Source of the DNA: Aeromonas hydrophila subsp. hydrophila ATCC 7966
GTDB taxonomy: Bacteria > Pseudomonadota > Gammaproteobacteria > Enterobacterales > Aeromonadaceae
NCBI RefSeq assembly: GCF_000014805.1
Contig: NC_008570.1
Location: forward strand, 3,415,001 to 3,479,000
Direction: 5' to 3'
DNA: 64,000 nucleotides
In this document: one piece after another, positions 16,598 to 25,628 of the stretch
How positions within the stretch are numbered: the stretch's first letter is position 1
How the letters are laid out: every line of letters begins with the position of its first letter
Made by a program: the position numbers and the translations under genes
Notes under the pieces: generated by a model
What the model saw: the letters and a program-made list of their open reading frames with translations, nothing else
Told to the model about the DNA's origin: nothing
Databases searched by the model: none

Positions 16598-19500
16598 TCA
16601 GCCGGGCAGTACCACCCGGCTTTCGCCGCCGCCGAGGGCCTCCACCCGCACCTGCACGCCGATCCGCTCCACCAGGGTCTGCACGTGGGAGATGACCCCG
16701 ATCTGGCGGCCGGCCGCCTGCAGGGAATCCAGGCTTGAGAGCGCCAGATCCAGGCTGTCGGGATCCAGGGTGCCGAAGCCCTCGTCGATAAAGAGCGATT
16801 CGACCTGGGTCTGGCGCGACGACAGGCTGGAGAGGGCCAGCGCCAGCGCCAGCGACACCAGGAAGCTCTCACCGCCGGAGAGGGAGTCCACCGAGCGCAC
16901 CTCGTCCCCCATGTCGAGATCCACCACCTGCAGCGCCAGATCGGTGCCGGGCACCCGCTCCAGTCGATAGCGGGGGGAGAGCTCGGCGAGCTGGGCGTTG
17001 GCCTCCAGCAGCAGCCGTTCCAGCGTGAGGCTCTGGGCGAAGGTACGCAGCTTGGCGCCGCTGGCCGAACCGATGAGATCACAGAGCCGCTGCCAGTGAT
17101 CCGCCACCGCCTGCTGGGCGGCCAGCTCCTCCTGCAAAGAACCCGCCTTGAGGGCCGCCGCCTCGGCCTGGGCCAGCGTGCTCTTGCACTGGAACAGCTG
17201 CTCGTCGAGGGCGCGGCAGTGCGCCTCCAGCGCCGTCAGCCGGCTGTCGAGCTCCTGTGGCGCCAACGCGGCCAGCTCGGGGTGATGCTCGCGGTAACGA
17301 TCTCGCTTGCTCTCCTCCAGCGCCAGCGCCCGCTGCCGCTCGGTCAGACGGGTACGCGCCTCGGCGCGGGCATCCTCCAGCGCCTGCAAGGCGGCGCGGC
17401 GCGCCTTGAGCTCATCCGGGCTCATGGCCAGCAGGCGGCGCAGGTCATATTCGGCGATGCCGAGGCTGCTGGCGTGGGCAGCCCAGCGCCCCAGCACCTC
17501 CCGTCGCCGCCGGCTGCTCACCTGCTTCTCCTGCTCCAGATGGCTGAGACGGGTCTTGAGCTCGGTCTGGCGCTCGCGCAAGGCGCGGGCCGCCCCCTGC
17601 ATCGTCTCCAGCTCGCTCGCCAGCTGCTGCAGCCGCTGCTGCCAGCGGATCTCGACCTGGGCAATCTCCTCGCCCCCCAGACAGGTGGCGCGGCTGGTGA
17701 CCAGCCCCTGTCGTTGCTGTTCATGCTCCTTGTAGTCGCGCTCGAGCTTGTGCAGCAGCTCGCGCTGGGTCTGCAGGCGCGCCTCCTGGGCGCTCAGGGC
17801 CGGGGTGAGGCTGGCAATCTCGCCGGTCAGCCGCTCCCACTCGCTCTGGCCGTGCAGCCAGGCCTCGCAGGCCCGCTGCCACTCGTGCCACTGCTGGCTG
17901 CCCAGCCACTGACGCCAGGGCTGGCCTCCCATCTGCTCGTCGAGCCGGCTTCCCCCCTGCTCAAGGCGCTGGCGCAGGGTCGTTTCCTGCTCGCCCATCG
18001 CCTTCACCTCCCCTTCCAGGGCGATGCGCTGGCGATCGGCCTCCTGCCACTGCTGCTCGAACTGCTGGTGCTGGCTGGTCAGCTGGCTCAGCTGCTGGCG
18101 CACGGCCTGCAACTGCTGCTGCCCCTGCTGGGCCTCGCGCAGTTGCTGCTGGCTCCTAGCCAGCCCCTGCTCCAGGCTCTGGCCGCGGCCGAGCAGGGTA
18201 CTCATCAACTCGTTCCACTCGATCGGTCTCTGACGCAGCGGCAACGGATGGCCCAGCAGCTCGGCACCGCCCAGCTGCTGCCAGCGCTGGGTCAGCTGCT
18301 CGGCGCGCGTCTCCAGCTCAGGCAGATGTTGCTGGCGCACCGCCAGCTGACGGGCCAGCTCCTGGCGCTCGCTCTCGCACTGAATGTATTGGTGATTGAG
18401 CCGCTCCCACTCGAGCTCCAGGCTGCGGACGCGCTCCGCCAGTTGCCCCAGAATGCCCGCCACCTGTGGCTGGCTCTGGTGATAGGGGTGCTCCTCGGCG
18501 CCGCAGAGCGGGCAAGGTTCGCCGTCGCGCAGGATATGGCGATGCTGCTCGAAACTGGCGATGGCACGGGACTGCTCCAGCGCGTGACGCGCCTCGTCCC
18601 GCTGCAGGGCGAGCCGCTCGCGGGCCGGCGTCAGCTCGTCGCCGAGGATGGCCAGCTTGCCGAGCGCCTGCTCCAGCTGGGCGATCTCCTGCTGCAGGCG
18701 ACCATGCTGCTCGCCGTGATTGTGGCCATAGTCGGCCAGCTCCAGCAACTGGCGCAGCTGGCCCAGCTGCTCGGTCTGCCCTTGCCACTGCTCCTGCGCC
18801 TTGACCAGACGCCCCTCCCACTGCTGCTCCTGCAGCTCGTGCTGTTGCTGCTGCAGCCGCTCCTGCTCGCGCTGCCAGTAGTCACGCTCCTGCTGCCCCT
18901 GCTCCAGCTGGTGTTGCAGTTGCCTGAGGGCGCGCAGCTTGTGTTCGCGCAGGGTAAGGAGCTGCTGGAGCCTGTCGGCATCCTCGGCCCAATCCTGCAT
19001 GGCGGTAAGCAGGGGCTGCCACTGGCGGGCCACCGGTGCCAGTTCCTTGTGCTCCTCAAGCCAGGCACCCCACTGCTGGTGCTGGGCCTTGAGCTGTTCC
19101 ACCTGCTGGCGCTGCTGGCGCCAGCCCTGCTCCAGGGTGAGCTGCACCTCCCGCTCCTGTGCCCCCTCCTGCTGGATCTTCTGCAGTTGCTGCTGCTTTT
19201 CCCGAATGCGGGTGTCGAGCTCCTGCGCCCGTTTGAGTTCGGGCTGCAGGGCGCCCCACTCGCGCTCGGCGGCGATCTTCTTCGCCAGCAGTTGCTGTTC
19301 GGTGAGGGCGCTCTGCTGGGTCTGCTCCTCCAGCTTGCCAAGTTCGGGGCCAAGCTCGGCCAGCGCCTTCTCCTGCTGCTGCACTTCCAGGGTGAGACGA
19401 GCCAGCTCGTCGTGATCGGCGCGGGCCACCTGGGCCTGCTCGGCGCGGGCGAACTCCTCCCGCTCGGGGGCGGCCGCACCATGGGCCGCCTCGGCCGCGG

Positions 19501-20353
19501 CAAGGGCCGCCTCTCCCTCCTGACAGGCCTGCAACTGCGCGGCGATGCGGCCGTTGAGATCGCGCAAGTCCTGCATCAGCTGCTGTTGCTGCTGCTCGTG
19601 CTTGAGGCTGGTAGCGAGGCTCACCTGCTGGCTCACCCACTGCTCGCGGGTCGCCTCGTCCATCAGCGCCACGTCGCCGAGCCGCTGGCCGATGGCGGCC
19701 AGTTTCTGCTGCTCCTCCCGCGCCCGTTCATGGGTCTGAATCGAGATGGCGGAGTAGAGCTCAGTGCCGGTCATCCGTTCGAGCAGGGCCGAACGCTCGT
19801 CGGCGCTCGATTTGAGGAAGGCGGCAAACTCTCCCTGCGGCAGGATGACGGCGCGGCGAAACTGCTCCCAGGAGAGTCCCACCAGCTCGTCGATACGATC
19901 CTGCAGCTCCCGCTTACTGCCACTGAACACCTGGCCCGACGCCACGTCGGTCAGGCTGCGCTCCTGGGCCTGAAAGCGCCCCTCGGCGCGGTTGCGGGCA
20001 CGGCGCACCGCCCAGCGGGCCAGCCAGACGCGGCCGTCACAGCCGCGAAACTGCACCTCGGCGAAACCGCTGGCATGGCCGCGGCTGAGGATGCCGCGCA
20101 CGTCGTTGGCCTTGAGCTTCTCCTCGTCATCCATGCGGCCCACTTCGGCGACGTTCTTGCGATTGGCGATAAAGCGCGGCATCTCGTCGTAGAGCGCCAG
20201 ACAGATGGCATCGAGCAGGGTACTCTTGCCGGCGCCGGTATTACCGGTGATGGCAAACAGGCCGGCGGCCCCCAGGGCACCACCGGCAAAGTCGATGGTG
20301 AATTGACCGGTCAGGCTGGCCAGATTCTCCCCTGACAGCGACAAGATTTTCAT
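16598..20353 (-). CDS. sbcC: SbcC, ATPase/coiled-coil subunit of SbcCD nuclease
   Basis: SbcC is the Rad50-like ATPase that, with SbcD, cleaves DNA hairpins and processes blocked double-strand ends. The 1251-residue protein begins with Walker A GNTGAGKSTLLDAI. Long glutamine-rich coiled coils flank the zinc hook CPLC (EPCPLCGAEEHPY) near residue 500. The C-terminus has the signature LSGGESFLVSLALALAL and Walker B LFIDEGFGTLDPDSLD. It is over 200 residues longer than E. coli SbcC (1048), mainly in the coiled coil. The ATG overlaps the stop of a 29-codon leader ORF. Confidence 0.96.
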   Translation of the reverse strand: MKILSLSGENLASLTGQFTIDFAGGALGAAGLFAITGNTGAGKSTLLDAICLALYDEMPRFIANRKNVAEVGRMDDEEKLKANDVRGILSRGHASGFAEVQFRGCDGRVWLARWAVRRARNRAEGRFQAQERSLTDVASGQVFSGSKRELQDRIDELVGLSWEQFRRAVILPQGEFAAFLKSSADERSALLERMTGTELYSAISIQTHERAREEQQKLAAIGQRLGDVALMDEATREQWVSQQVSLATSLKHEQQQQQLMQDLRDLNGRIAAQLQACQEGEAALAAAEAAHGAAAPEREEFARAEQAQVARADHDELARLTLEVQQQEKALAELGPELGKLEEQTQQSALTEQQLLAKKIAAEREWGALQPELKRAQELDTRIREKQQQLQKIQQEGAQEREVQLTLEQGWRQQRQQVEQLKAQHQQWGAWLEEHKELAPVARQWQPLLTAMQDWAEDADRLQQLLTLREHKLRALRQLQHQLEQGQQERDYWQREQERLQQQQHELQEQQWEGRLVKAQEQWQGQTEQLGQLRQLLELADYGHNHGEQHGRLQQEIAQLEQALGKLAILGDELTPARERLALQRDEARHALEQSRAIASFEQHRHILRDGEPCPLCGAEEHPYHQSQPQVAGILGQLAERVRSLELEWERLNHQYIQCESERQELARQLAVRQQHLPELETRAEQLTQRWQQLGGAELLGHPLPLRQRPIEWNELMSTLLGRGQSLEQGLARSQQQLREAQQGQQQLQAVRQQLSQLTSQHQQFEQQWQEADRQRIALEGEVKAMGEQETTLRQRLEQGGSRLDEQMGGQPWRQWLGSQQWHEWQRACEAWLHGQSEWERLTGEIASLTPALSAQEARLQTQRELLHKLERDYKEHEQQRQGLVTSRATCLGGEEIAQVEIRWQQRLQQLASELETMQGAARALRERQTELKTRLSHLEQEKQVSSRRRREVLGRWAAHASSLGIAEYDLRRLLAMSPDELKARRAALQALEDARAEARTRLTERQRALALEESKRDRYREHHPELAALAPQELDSRLTALEAHCRALDEQLFQCKSTLAQAEAAALKAGSLQEELAAQQAVADHWQRLCDLIGSASGAKLRTFAQSLTLERLLLEANAQLAELSPRYRLERVPGTDLALQVVDLDMGDEVRSVDSLSGGESFLVSLALALALSSLSSRQTQVESLFIDEGFGTLDPDSLDLALSSLDSLQAAGRQIGVISHVQTLVERIGVQVRVEALGGGESRVVLPG

Positions 20354-20439
20354 GCGTTGCACTCCTTCATCCGTGCCGCTTGCTGCGCTGACAGGTTGGC
20401 TCTGATCAGATTCTCATCGGATGGGGTCAAGATTTTCAT
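20350..20439 (-). CDS. 29-codon leader ORF between sbcD and sbcC copying the sbcC start
   Basis: The frame encodes MKILTPSDENLIRANLSAQQ and nine more residues. Its ATG overlaps the sbcD stop (ATGA) and its TGA overlaps the sbcC ATG (ATGA), so ribosomes could pass along all three. Its first residues imitate SbcC (MKILSLSGENLASL), and the ribosome-binding stretch GAAGGAGTCCAGCCA resembles the sbcC one, GAAGGAGTGCAACGC. This looks like a diverged 86-bp tandem duplication of the junction. The product may have no role beyond translational coupling. It could also be meaningless remnant sequence. Confidence 0.5.
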   Translation of the reverse strand: MKILTPSDENLIRANLSAQQAARMKECNA

Positions 20440-21662
20440 TGGCTGGACTCCTTCACCTGCTCCAGGATCTCTTCAAACGACGCCACCAGCTCGGCCTCCG
20501 GCTCCCCGTCGAACTGACGCTGATAGCAGAGGCGAAACACCTCGGTGGGGGAGAGCTCATCCAACCGGCGCTGGCCGGCACCATCCGCCAGCCCCTGGCC
20601 CGAGCCCTGATAACTGGTCGTGATGCGGGCAAGGCGCACCGGCTTGTCGCCGATGGCGGCCAGCACGCGCTCGCGGATGCGGGCCTCGGGTTTGGGCAAC
20701 AGCAGCCGCACCTCGAGGAAGGGCTGCGCCTGCTGCGGGCAAGCGGGCAGGTCCAACGCCTCGATGGCCTGGAGCGCCTCGTCGAGGCCGCTCTGGGGCA
20801 GCCGGATCATCTCCACCGCGCGGGGCACCGGGATCCGCTCAAGCCGGGCCAGCTTGCCCCCCTCAAACGTCACCTCCAGCACCTGATGGTTGTAGTTCGC
20901 CTCGGCCAGCGAGAGCGGTAGCGGCGAGCCGCTGTAGTGCACCCCCTCGGCCGGGCTCTGGGCCAGGTGCAAATGACCCAGCGCCGTGTAGTCGGCGGCG
21001 GCAAACAGCTCGGCAGGCAGGGCATGCTGGTTGCCGCCGAGCACCCGCCGCTCTGAAAGCTCGGAGAGCTGGCCCGCCGCCAGATAGGCGTGGCCCATGG
21101 CGATGAGGGCCTGATCCGGATGGCAGCGCGCACGCCCCTCGCTCAGCACTGCCTCATAGACCTGGCGTACCCCTTCGATGAGTCGGTCCTGCCCCTCGCT
21201 GAGCCCGTCGGGGCGCAGATCGCTGCTGCGCAGAAACGGCACGGCGGCACACCAGGCGGCCACCTCGCCGTTTTTGCCTCGCAGCGGCACCAGCAGACGC
21301 TCGGTCTCGAGCCGCCCTTCGTCGTCCCGGCTGATGCTGCCCACCAGATGCAGGTCGAAGGCGCGCAGCAGCTCGTGAGGGGCATCCAGCTTGGAGGGGG
21401 AGTCGTGGTTGCCGCCGATCAGCACCATCTCCAGTGCCGGGTGCTCGGCGCGCAGCCGCGCCAGAAAGCGGTAGAGCAGCTGCCAGGCGCTGGCGGGGGG
21501 GTTGGCGGTATCGAACAGGTCGCCCGCCACCAGCAGGGCGTCGATGTCGCGGCGCTTGATGGTGTCGGCCAGCCAGTCGAGAAAGGCGTCGTGTTCAAAA
21601 CGGCGATCGTGGCCATGGAGTTGATGGCCAAGATGCCAGTCGGCGGTATGCAGGATCTTCAT
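20436..21662 (-). CDS. sbcD: SbcD, nuclease subunit of SbcCD
   Basis: SbcD is the Mre11-like, Mn-dependent phosphoesterase of SbcCD. The 408-residue protein carries the calcineurin-type motifs in order: HTADWHLGH, GDLFDTANPP, IGGNHDSPSKL, IAMGHAYLA and ALGHLHLAQ. A C-terminal region (~280-408) fits the SbcC-binding/capping domain. The start MKILHTADWH at 21662 places the first motif at the N-terminus as in all homologues. It lies upstream of sbcC in one transcript. Confidence 0.96.
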   Translation of the reverse strand: MKILHTADWHLGHQLHGHDRRFEHDAFLDWLADTIKRRDIDALLVAGDLFDTANPPASAWQLLYRFLARLRAEHPALEMVLIGGNHDSPSKLDAPHELLRAFDLHLVGSISRDDEGRLETERLLVPLRGKNGEVAAWCAAVPFLRSSDLRPDGLSEGQDRLIEGVRQVYEAVLSEGRARCHPDQALIAMGHAYLAAGQLSELSERRVLGGNQHALPAELFAAADYTALGHLHLAQSPAEGVHYSGSPLPLSLAEANYNHQVLEVTFEGGKLARLERIPVPRAVEMIRLPQSGLDEALQAIEALDLPACPQQAQPFLEVRLLLPKPEARIRERVLAAIGDKPVRLARITTSYQGSGQGLADGAGQRRLDELSPTEVFRLCYQRQFDGEPEAELVASFEEILEQVKESSQ

Positions 21663-21763
21663 GAAAAACGGCTCGTATGGAGGAGGTGTCAGCGGCACCC
21701 GATGCAGACAAGATGAGGATATGCCTCCCCTTTTTCAAGCCATACCCGGCGCGGCCGGCAGAT

Positions 21764-22192
21764 TCAGGCGGGCTCGCAGCACATCTGGTACTGGGGATGA
21801 CCGGTGAGGGGATCGGCCACCTCCCCCTCGATCACGAAACCGTGGCGACGATAGAAGCGCACCGCCAGATCGTTTTCCACGAACACCCGCGCATGCAGCC
21901 GGGCCCCCTTGGATTTGGCCTCCTGCAGCAGGGCATGGCCCACTCCCCGCCCCTGGCGGTCGGGGCGCACGAACAGGGCCGCCAGGTAGTCATCCACCAG
22001 CGCCATGAAACCGAGCAGCTCGCCGCGCTCCTCGAACACCCAGATGCGGGCGTGATCGAGATAGCGGGTGCGCAGATCTTCCTGAGCCTGCCACCAGCAG
22101 GAGGCATCGACAAAGTCGTGGGCCTGCAGGGAGGCCAGCAACCAGATTTCGACGATCTCGTCCATGTCGTCGGACCGACTCGCCCTCAGCAT
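21764..22192 (-). CDS. GNAT-family N-acetyltransferase
   Basis: This 142-residue acetyltransferase has the acetyl-CoA pyrophosphate loop LFVRPDRQGRGVGHALLQEA and the C-terminal NDLAVRFYRRHGFVIEGEV typical of GNAT proteins. The N-terminus (residues 1-60) resembles the E. coli YiaC/YjaB group, with WLLASLQAHDFVD and ARIWVFEERGELLGFMAL. YiaC can acetylate protein lysines, but a specific substrate cannot be inferred here. It lies upstream of sbcD in the same direction, 101 bases away, and is divergent from rdgC. Confidence 0.85.
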   Translation of the reverse strand: MLRASRSDDMDEIVEIWLLASLQAHDFVDASCWWQAQEDLRTRYLDHARIWVFEERGELLGFMALVDDYLAALFVRPDRQGRGVGHALLQEAKSKGARLHARVFVENDLAVRFYRRHGFVIEGEVADPLTGHPQYQMCCEPA

Positions 22193-22372
22193 ATTGGTAT
22201 CCTTGTTAACAACCTGAACATCCGCAGTCTAGGGGAGTTTGATGACGGCTTTGGGGACGAATATGACTCCCTGTGAAGTCGATCGCCCTTTATTTAACAA
22301 GAATGATTGGCTGATCACAAAGCGCCTCTCTAGTACAATGCCCGCCGGACAATCTATGAGACCGAGGACGCC

Positions 22373-23284
22373 ATGTGGTTTAAAAACCTGCAGATTTATC
22401 GCTTTACCCGCCCCTTCGAGCTGACCGTCGAGCAGCTGGAAACCCAGCTGGAAGCCTGTGCCTTCACCCCGTGCGGCAGCCAGGACATCTCCCGGTTCGG
22501 GTGGGTCAAGCCCCTTGGCAAATTCGGCTCCACCCTGACCCACTCCGCCGCCGGCCACATCCTCATCTGTGCCCGCAAGGAAGAGAAGATGCTGCCCGGC
22601 ACCGTGGTCAAGGAGATGCTGGCGGAGAAGGTAGAAGCGATCGAGTTCGAGCAGGGCCGCGCCCTCAAGAAGAAAGAGAAGGAAGCGCTCAAGGAGGAGA
22701 TCCTCCATACCTTGCTGCCGCGCGCCTTCAGCCGCACCAGCCAGACCTTCGCCTGGATCAATCCGGCCGACAACCTGATGGTGGTGGACGCAGGCTCCGC
22801 CAAGAAGGCGGACGACCTGCTGGCCCTGCTGCGCAAATCCATCGGCACCCTGCCGGTGGTGCCGGTGGCCCTCAAGAACCCGCCCGAGATAACCATGACC
22901 GAGTGGCTGAACGAGGGCAACCTGCCCGCCTCCTTCACCCTGGAGGACGAGGCCGAGCTGCGCAGCGCCATGGAGCACGGTGGCATCATCCGCTGCAAGC
23001 AGCAGGATCTGATGACGGACGAGATCAAGAACCACCTGGCCAACGACAAGCTGGTCACCAAGCTGGCCCTCAACTGGGGCGAAACCCTGAGCTTCGTGCT
23101 GGGGGACGATCTCTCCATCAAGCGCCTGAAATTCAGCGAAGAGCTGCGCGAGCAGAACGATGACGTCACCAGCGAAGATCCGGCCGCCCGTCTGGATGCC
23201 GACTTCGCCCTGGTTACCGCCGAGCTGGCCCAGTTCATCCCGGCCCTGTTTGCCGCCCTGGGCGGTGAAGAGCAATCCATCTAA
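22373..23284 (+). CDS. rdgC: RdgC, recombination-associated DNA-binding protein
   Basis: RdgC is a ring-shaped dimer that binds duplex DNA non-specifically, limits RecA filament activity and is nucleoid-associated. The 303 residues equal the E. coli length. Family segments are MWFKNLQIYRFTRPFEL at the start, the DISRFGWVKPLG loop near 40, and the lysine-rich EQGRALKKKEKEALKEE near residue 100. A TACAAT at 22334-22339 is a plausible -10. It sits beside the sbcDC cluster, which gives a DNA-repair neighbourhood. Confidence 0.96.
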   Translation: MWFKNLQIYRFTRPFELTVEQLETQLEACAFTPCGSQDISRFGWVKPLGKFGSTLTHSAAGHILICARKEEKMLPGTVVKEMLAEKVEAIEFEQGRALKKKEKEALKEEILHTLLPRAFSRTSQTFAWINPADNLMVVDAGSAKKADDLLALLRKSIGTLPVVPVALKNPPEITMTEWLNEGNLPASFTLEDEAELRSAMEHGGIIRCKQQDLMTDEIKNHLANDKLVTKLALNWGETLSFVLGDDLSIKRLKFSEELREQNDDVTSEDPAARLDADFALVTAELAQFIPALFAALGGEEQSI

Positions 23285-23307
23285 GCGAATTGGCTCAGCC
23301 TGATTGC

Positions 23308-23335
23308 AAAAAACCGCCTCTGGGCGGTTTTTTTA
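23308..23335 (+). terminator. intrinsic terminator after rdgC
   Basis: The stem aaaccgcc/ggcggttt with a 4-base loop is followed by a T7 run, about 25 bases after the rdgC stop. Confidence 0.9.
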
Positions 23336-23354
23336 TGGGCGCTCGCTCGGGGCG

Positions 23355-23398
23355 ACTTGTTGATAGATGAGTAACTTGTTGATCTGATTCAACAACTT
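23355..23398. repeat. two direct and one inverted ACTTGTTGAT-type repeats upstream of ggt
   Basis: ACTTGTTGAT occurs at 23355-23364 and 23374-23383 (19-base spacing), and a reversed TCAACAA copy lies at 23389-23395. The TTGTTGA/TCAACAA pair is a perfect 7-bp dyad. The layout suggests a protein-binding array about 65-110 bases before the ggt ATG. The regulator is unknown. Confidence 0.55.
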
Positions 23399-23463
23399 GA
23401 GTCATTAGCGCCAATCGTGACATAGTCGCCCTTCATGCTCATAAAACAGACAAGGATAGTGTC

Positions 23464-25242
23464 ATGTTGCGCAAACCACTGGGGCTGGCCATCGCCCTCG
23501 CACTGCTGGCCGGCTGCACCGCTCAGCAGAGTCTGCAAGCGCCCCCCGCCCACACCCTGATCGCGCCGGAGGCCGCCAGCGGCTGGCAGGACAAGCAGGG
23601 CTGGCAAGGCCGCGACTTCATGGTGGCCGCCGCCAACCCGCTGGCGGTGGAAGCGGGCTACCAGATGATCCAGGCCGGTGGCAGTGCGGTGGACGCCGCC
23701 ATCGCGGTGCAGCTGGTGTTGACCCTGGTGGAGCCGCAATCCTCCGGCATCGGCGGCGGCTCCCTGCTGCTGGTGTGGGATGGTCAGAAAGTCGCGGCGG
23801 TGGATGGTCGCGAGACGGCCCCCGCCGCTGCCACCGATCAGCTGTTCATGAAGGATGGCAAGCCGATGGCCTTCTACGATGGCGTGGTGGGCGGGCGCTC
23901 GGTGGGCGCCCCCGGCACGGTGCGGGCGCTGGCGCTGGCCCACCAGCGTTACGGCAAGCTGCCCTGGGCTGCGCTGTTCGAGCCCGCCATCACCCTCGCG
24001 GAGCAGGGATTCGTGATAAGCCCGCGGCTGGCCGCGCTGCTGGCTAAGGACCCTTACCTTGCCAAGGATCCGGACGCGCGGGCCTACTTCTATCAGGCCG
24101 ACGGCAGCCCCAAAGCGGCGGGAACCCGACTGACCAACCCGGCGCTGGCCAAGGTGCTGCGAACCCTGGCAAGCCAGGGGCCGGACGCCTTCTATCGCGG
24201 CCCGCTGGCCGAGGCCATGGTGGCCAAGGTGCACGCCCACCCGACCAACCCCGGGATGCTGAGCGCGGTCGATCTCGCCAGCTACCGCGCCAGGCTGCGC
24301 GACGGCCTCTGCTTTGACTATCGCCAGAGCCGGGTGTGCGGCTTTCCGGCCCCCTCGTCCGGCACCCTCGCCCTCGGCCAGATCTTCGGCATGCTGGAGA
24401 GCCGCGACATGGCGGCCCTCAAACCGGTGCTGGGGGAGCAGGGCCAGCCGGCCGCCTCCGCCGAGGCGATCCACCTCTACAGCGAGGCGGCGCGGCTCGC
24501 CTTTGCCGATCGCAACCAGTACGTGGCAGACAGCGACTATGTGGCGGTCCCCGTCAGCGGCCTGCTCGACAAGCCCTATCTGGCCCGGCGCGGCGCCCTC
24601 ATCGGCGAGCGCTCCATGGGCCTGGCCAAAGCGGGCACCCCGCCGCTGGCGCCGGCTCGCGGCCAGGATGCCACCCCGGAGCTCCCCTCCACCAGCCACG
24701 TCTCCATCGTCGACAAGGCGGGGATGGCGGTCTCCATGACCAGCTCCATCGAAGACGGCTTCGGCTCGCGGCTGATGGTCAACGGCTACCTGCTCAACAA
24801 CCAGCTCACCGACTTCTCCTTCACCTCGCTGGACGCCGCCGGGCTGCCGGTGGCCAACCGGGTGGAGCCGGGCAAGCGACCGCGCTCCTCCATGTCCCCC
24901 CTGCTGGTGTTTGACAAAAGCAGCGGCGAGCTGGAGATGAGCCTGGGCTCGCCGGGGGGCTCCGCCATCATCAACTACGTGGGCAAGACGTTGCTGGGCA
25001 CCCAGGATTGGGGGCTCAACCTGCAGCAGGCGATCAATCTGCCCAACTTCGGCAGTCGCAACGGCCCCACCGAGCTGGAGGCGGGTCGCACCCCGGCCGC
25101 CGTGGTCGAGGCGCTCAAGGCGAAGGGACACGAGGTGGTGCTGAGCGAGCAGACCTCGGGCCTGCAGGGCGTGCAGCGCAACGCAAGCGGCTGGCTGGGC
25201 GCCGCCGATCCGCGCCGGGAGGGGATCGCCAAGGGCCAGTGA
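23464..25242 (+). CDS. ggt: gamma-glutamyltransferase, predicted lipoprotein
   Basis: GGT hydrolyses glutathione and transfers its gamma-glutamyl group, usually in the periplasm. The 592-residue precursor starts with a lipoprotein signal whose lipobox LLAG-C18 implies lipid anchoring, unlike soluble E. coli Ggt. Self-cleavage should occur before Thr410 in PSTSHVSIVD, giving the ~390-residue large and ~183-residue small subunits. The small subunit has the substrate loop RPRSSMSPLL and the oxyanion-hole GSPGGSAII. AAGGATA precedes the start. It appears to be monocistronic. Confidence 0.93.
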   Translation: MLRKPLGLAIALALLAGCTAQQSLQAPPAHTLIAPEAASGWQDKQGWQGRDFMVAAANPLAVEAGYQMIQAGGSAVDAAIAVQLVLTLVEPQSSGIGGGSLLLVWDGQKVAAVDGRETAPAAATDQLFMKDGKPMAFYDGVVGGRSVGAPGTVRALALAHQRYGKLPWAALFEPAITLAEQGFVISPRLAALLAKDPYLAKDPDARAYFYQADGSPKAAGTRLTNPALAKVLRTLASQGPDAFYRGPLAEAMVAKVHAHPTNPGMLSAVDLASYRARLRDGLCFDYRQSRVCGFPAPSSGTLALGQIFGMLESRDMAALKPVLGEQGQPAASAEAIHLYSEAARLAFADRNQYVADSDYVAVPVSGLLDKPYLARRGALIGERSMGLAKAGTPPLAPARGQDATPELPSTSHVSIVDKAGMAVSMTSSIEDGFGSRLMVNGYLLNNQLTDFSFTSLDAAGLPVANRVEPGKRPRSSMSPLLVFDKSSGELEMSLGSPGGSAIINYVGKTLLGTQDWGLNLQQAINLPNFGSRNGPTELEAGRTPAAVVEALKAKGHEVVLSEQTSGLQGVQRNASGWLGAADPRREGIAKGQ

Positions 25243-25278
25243 GCTCGGCTACATCTGCACTCGGAACCCCACGCAGCG

Positions 25279-25302
25279 AGCGGCCAGTCGGCCGCTTTTT
25301 TG
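25279..25302 (+). terminator. intrinsic terminator after ggt
   Basis: The stem agcggcc/ggccgct with a 4-base loop is followed by T6, starting 36 bases after the ggt stop. Confidence 0.88.
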
Positions 25303-25628
25303 TTCTCCACCCTCCTCCAGCTGTGGCCAGAAAAACCATCATCGATTGATTACTGTTGCCAGCCTGACCGCCAGAGAAGCGCGCTTTCACCTCAAAACAG
25401 CCACTTATACAGTTTTAATCGCAAATTAAGTCTTAAATGTGGATAAACATTGTTTTTCTACCAAAAACGTATTATTTTTCAACAGAAACGGCAACTGTTG
25501 TCCCCCAGACACACCCTCTGTGCATGCGGCCAGCATCTGTCTCTTTCGCCCCCTGCTCATTGACAGCTGCCCTCTTCGCCCGCGCGGTGATCTGGTAGCC
25601 CCCTGACTGCCATTAGCGAGGTGACGAC
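25303..25628. other. AT-rich intergenic region upstream of ybaL-like gene
   Basis: No credible gene is visible. The middle (25400-25500) is markedly AT-rich with A/T tracts, which suits a promoter for the antiporter gene, but I cannot choose a single -35/-10 pair with confidence. Confidence 0.5.

Noticed and set aside
17096..20335. 1079-codon rightward open frame antisense to sbcC
   Set aside because: It is leucine/glutamine-rich low-complexity translation of the SbcC coiled-coil DNA in GC-rich sequence; sbcC has all catalytic motifs on the other strand.
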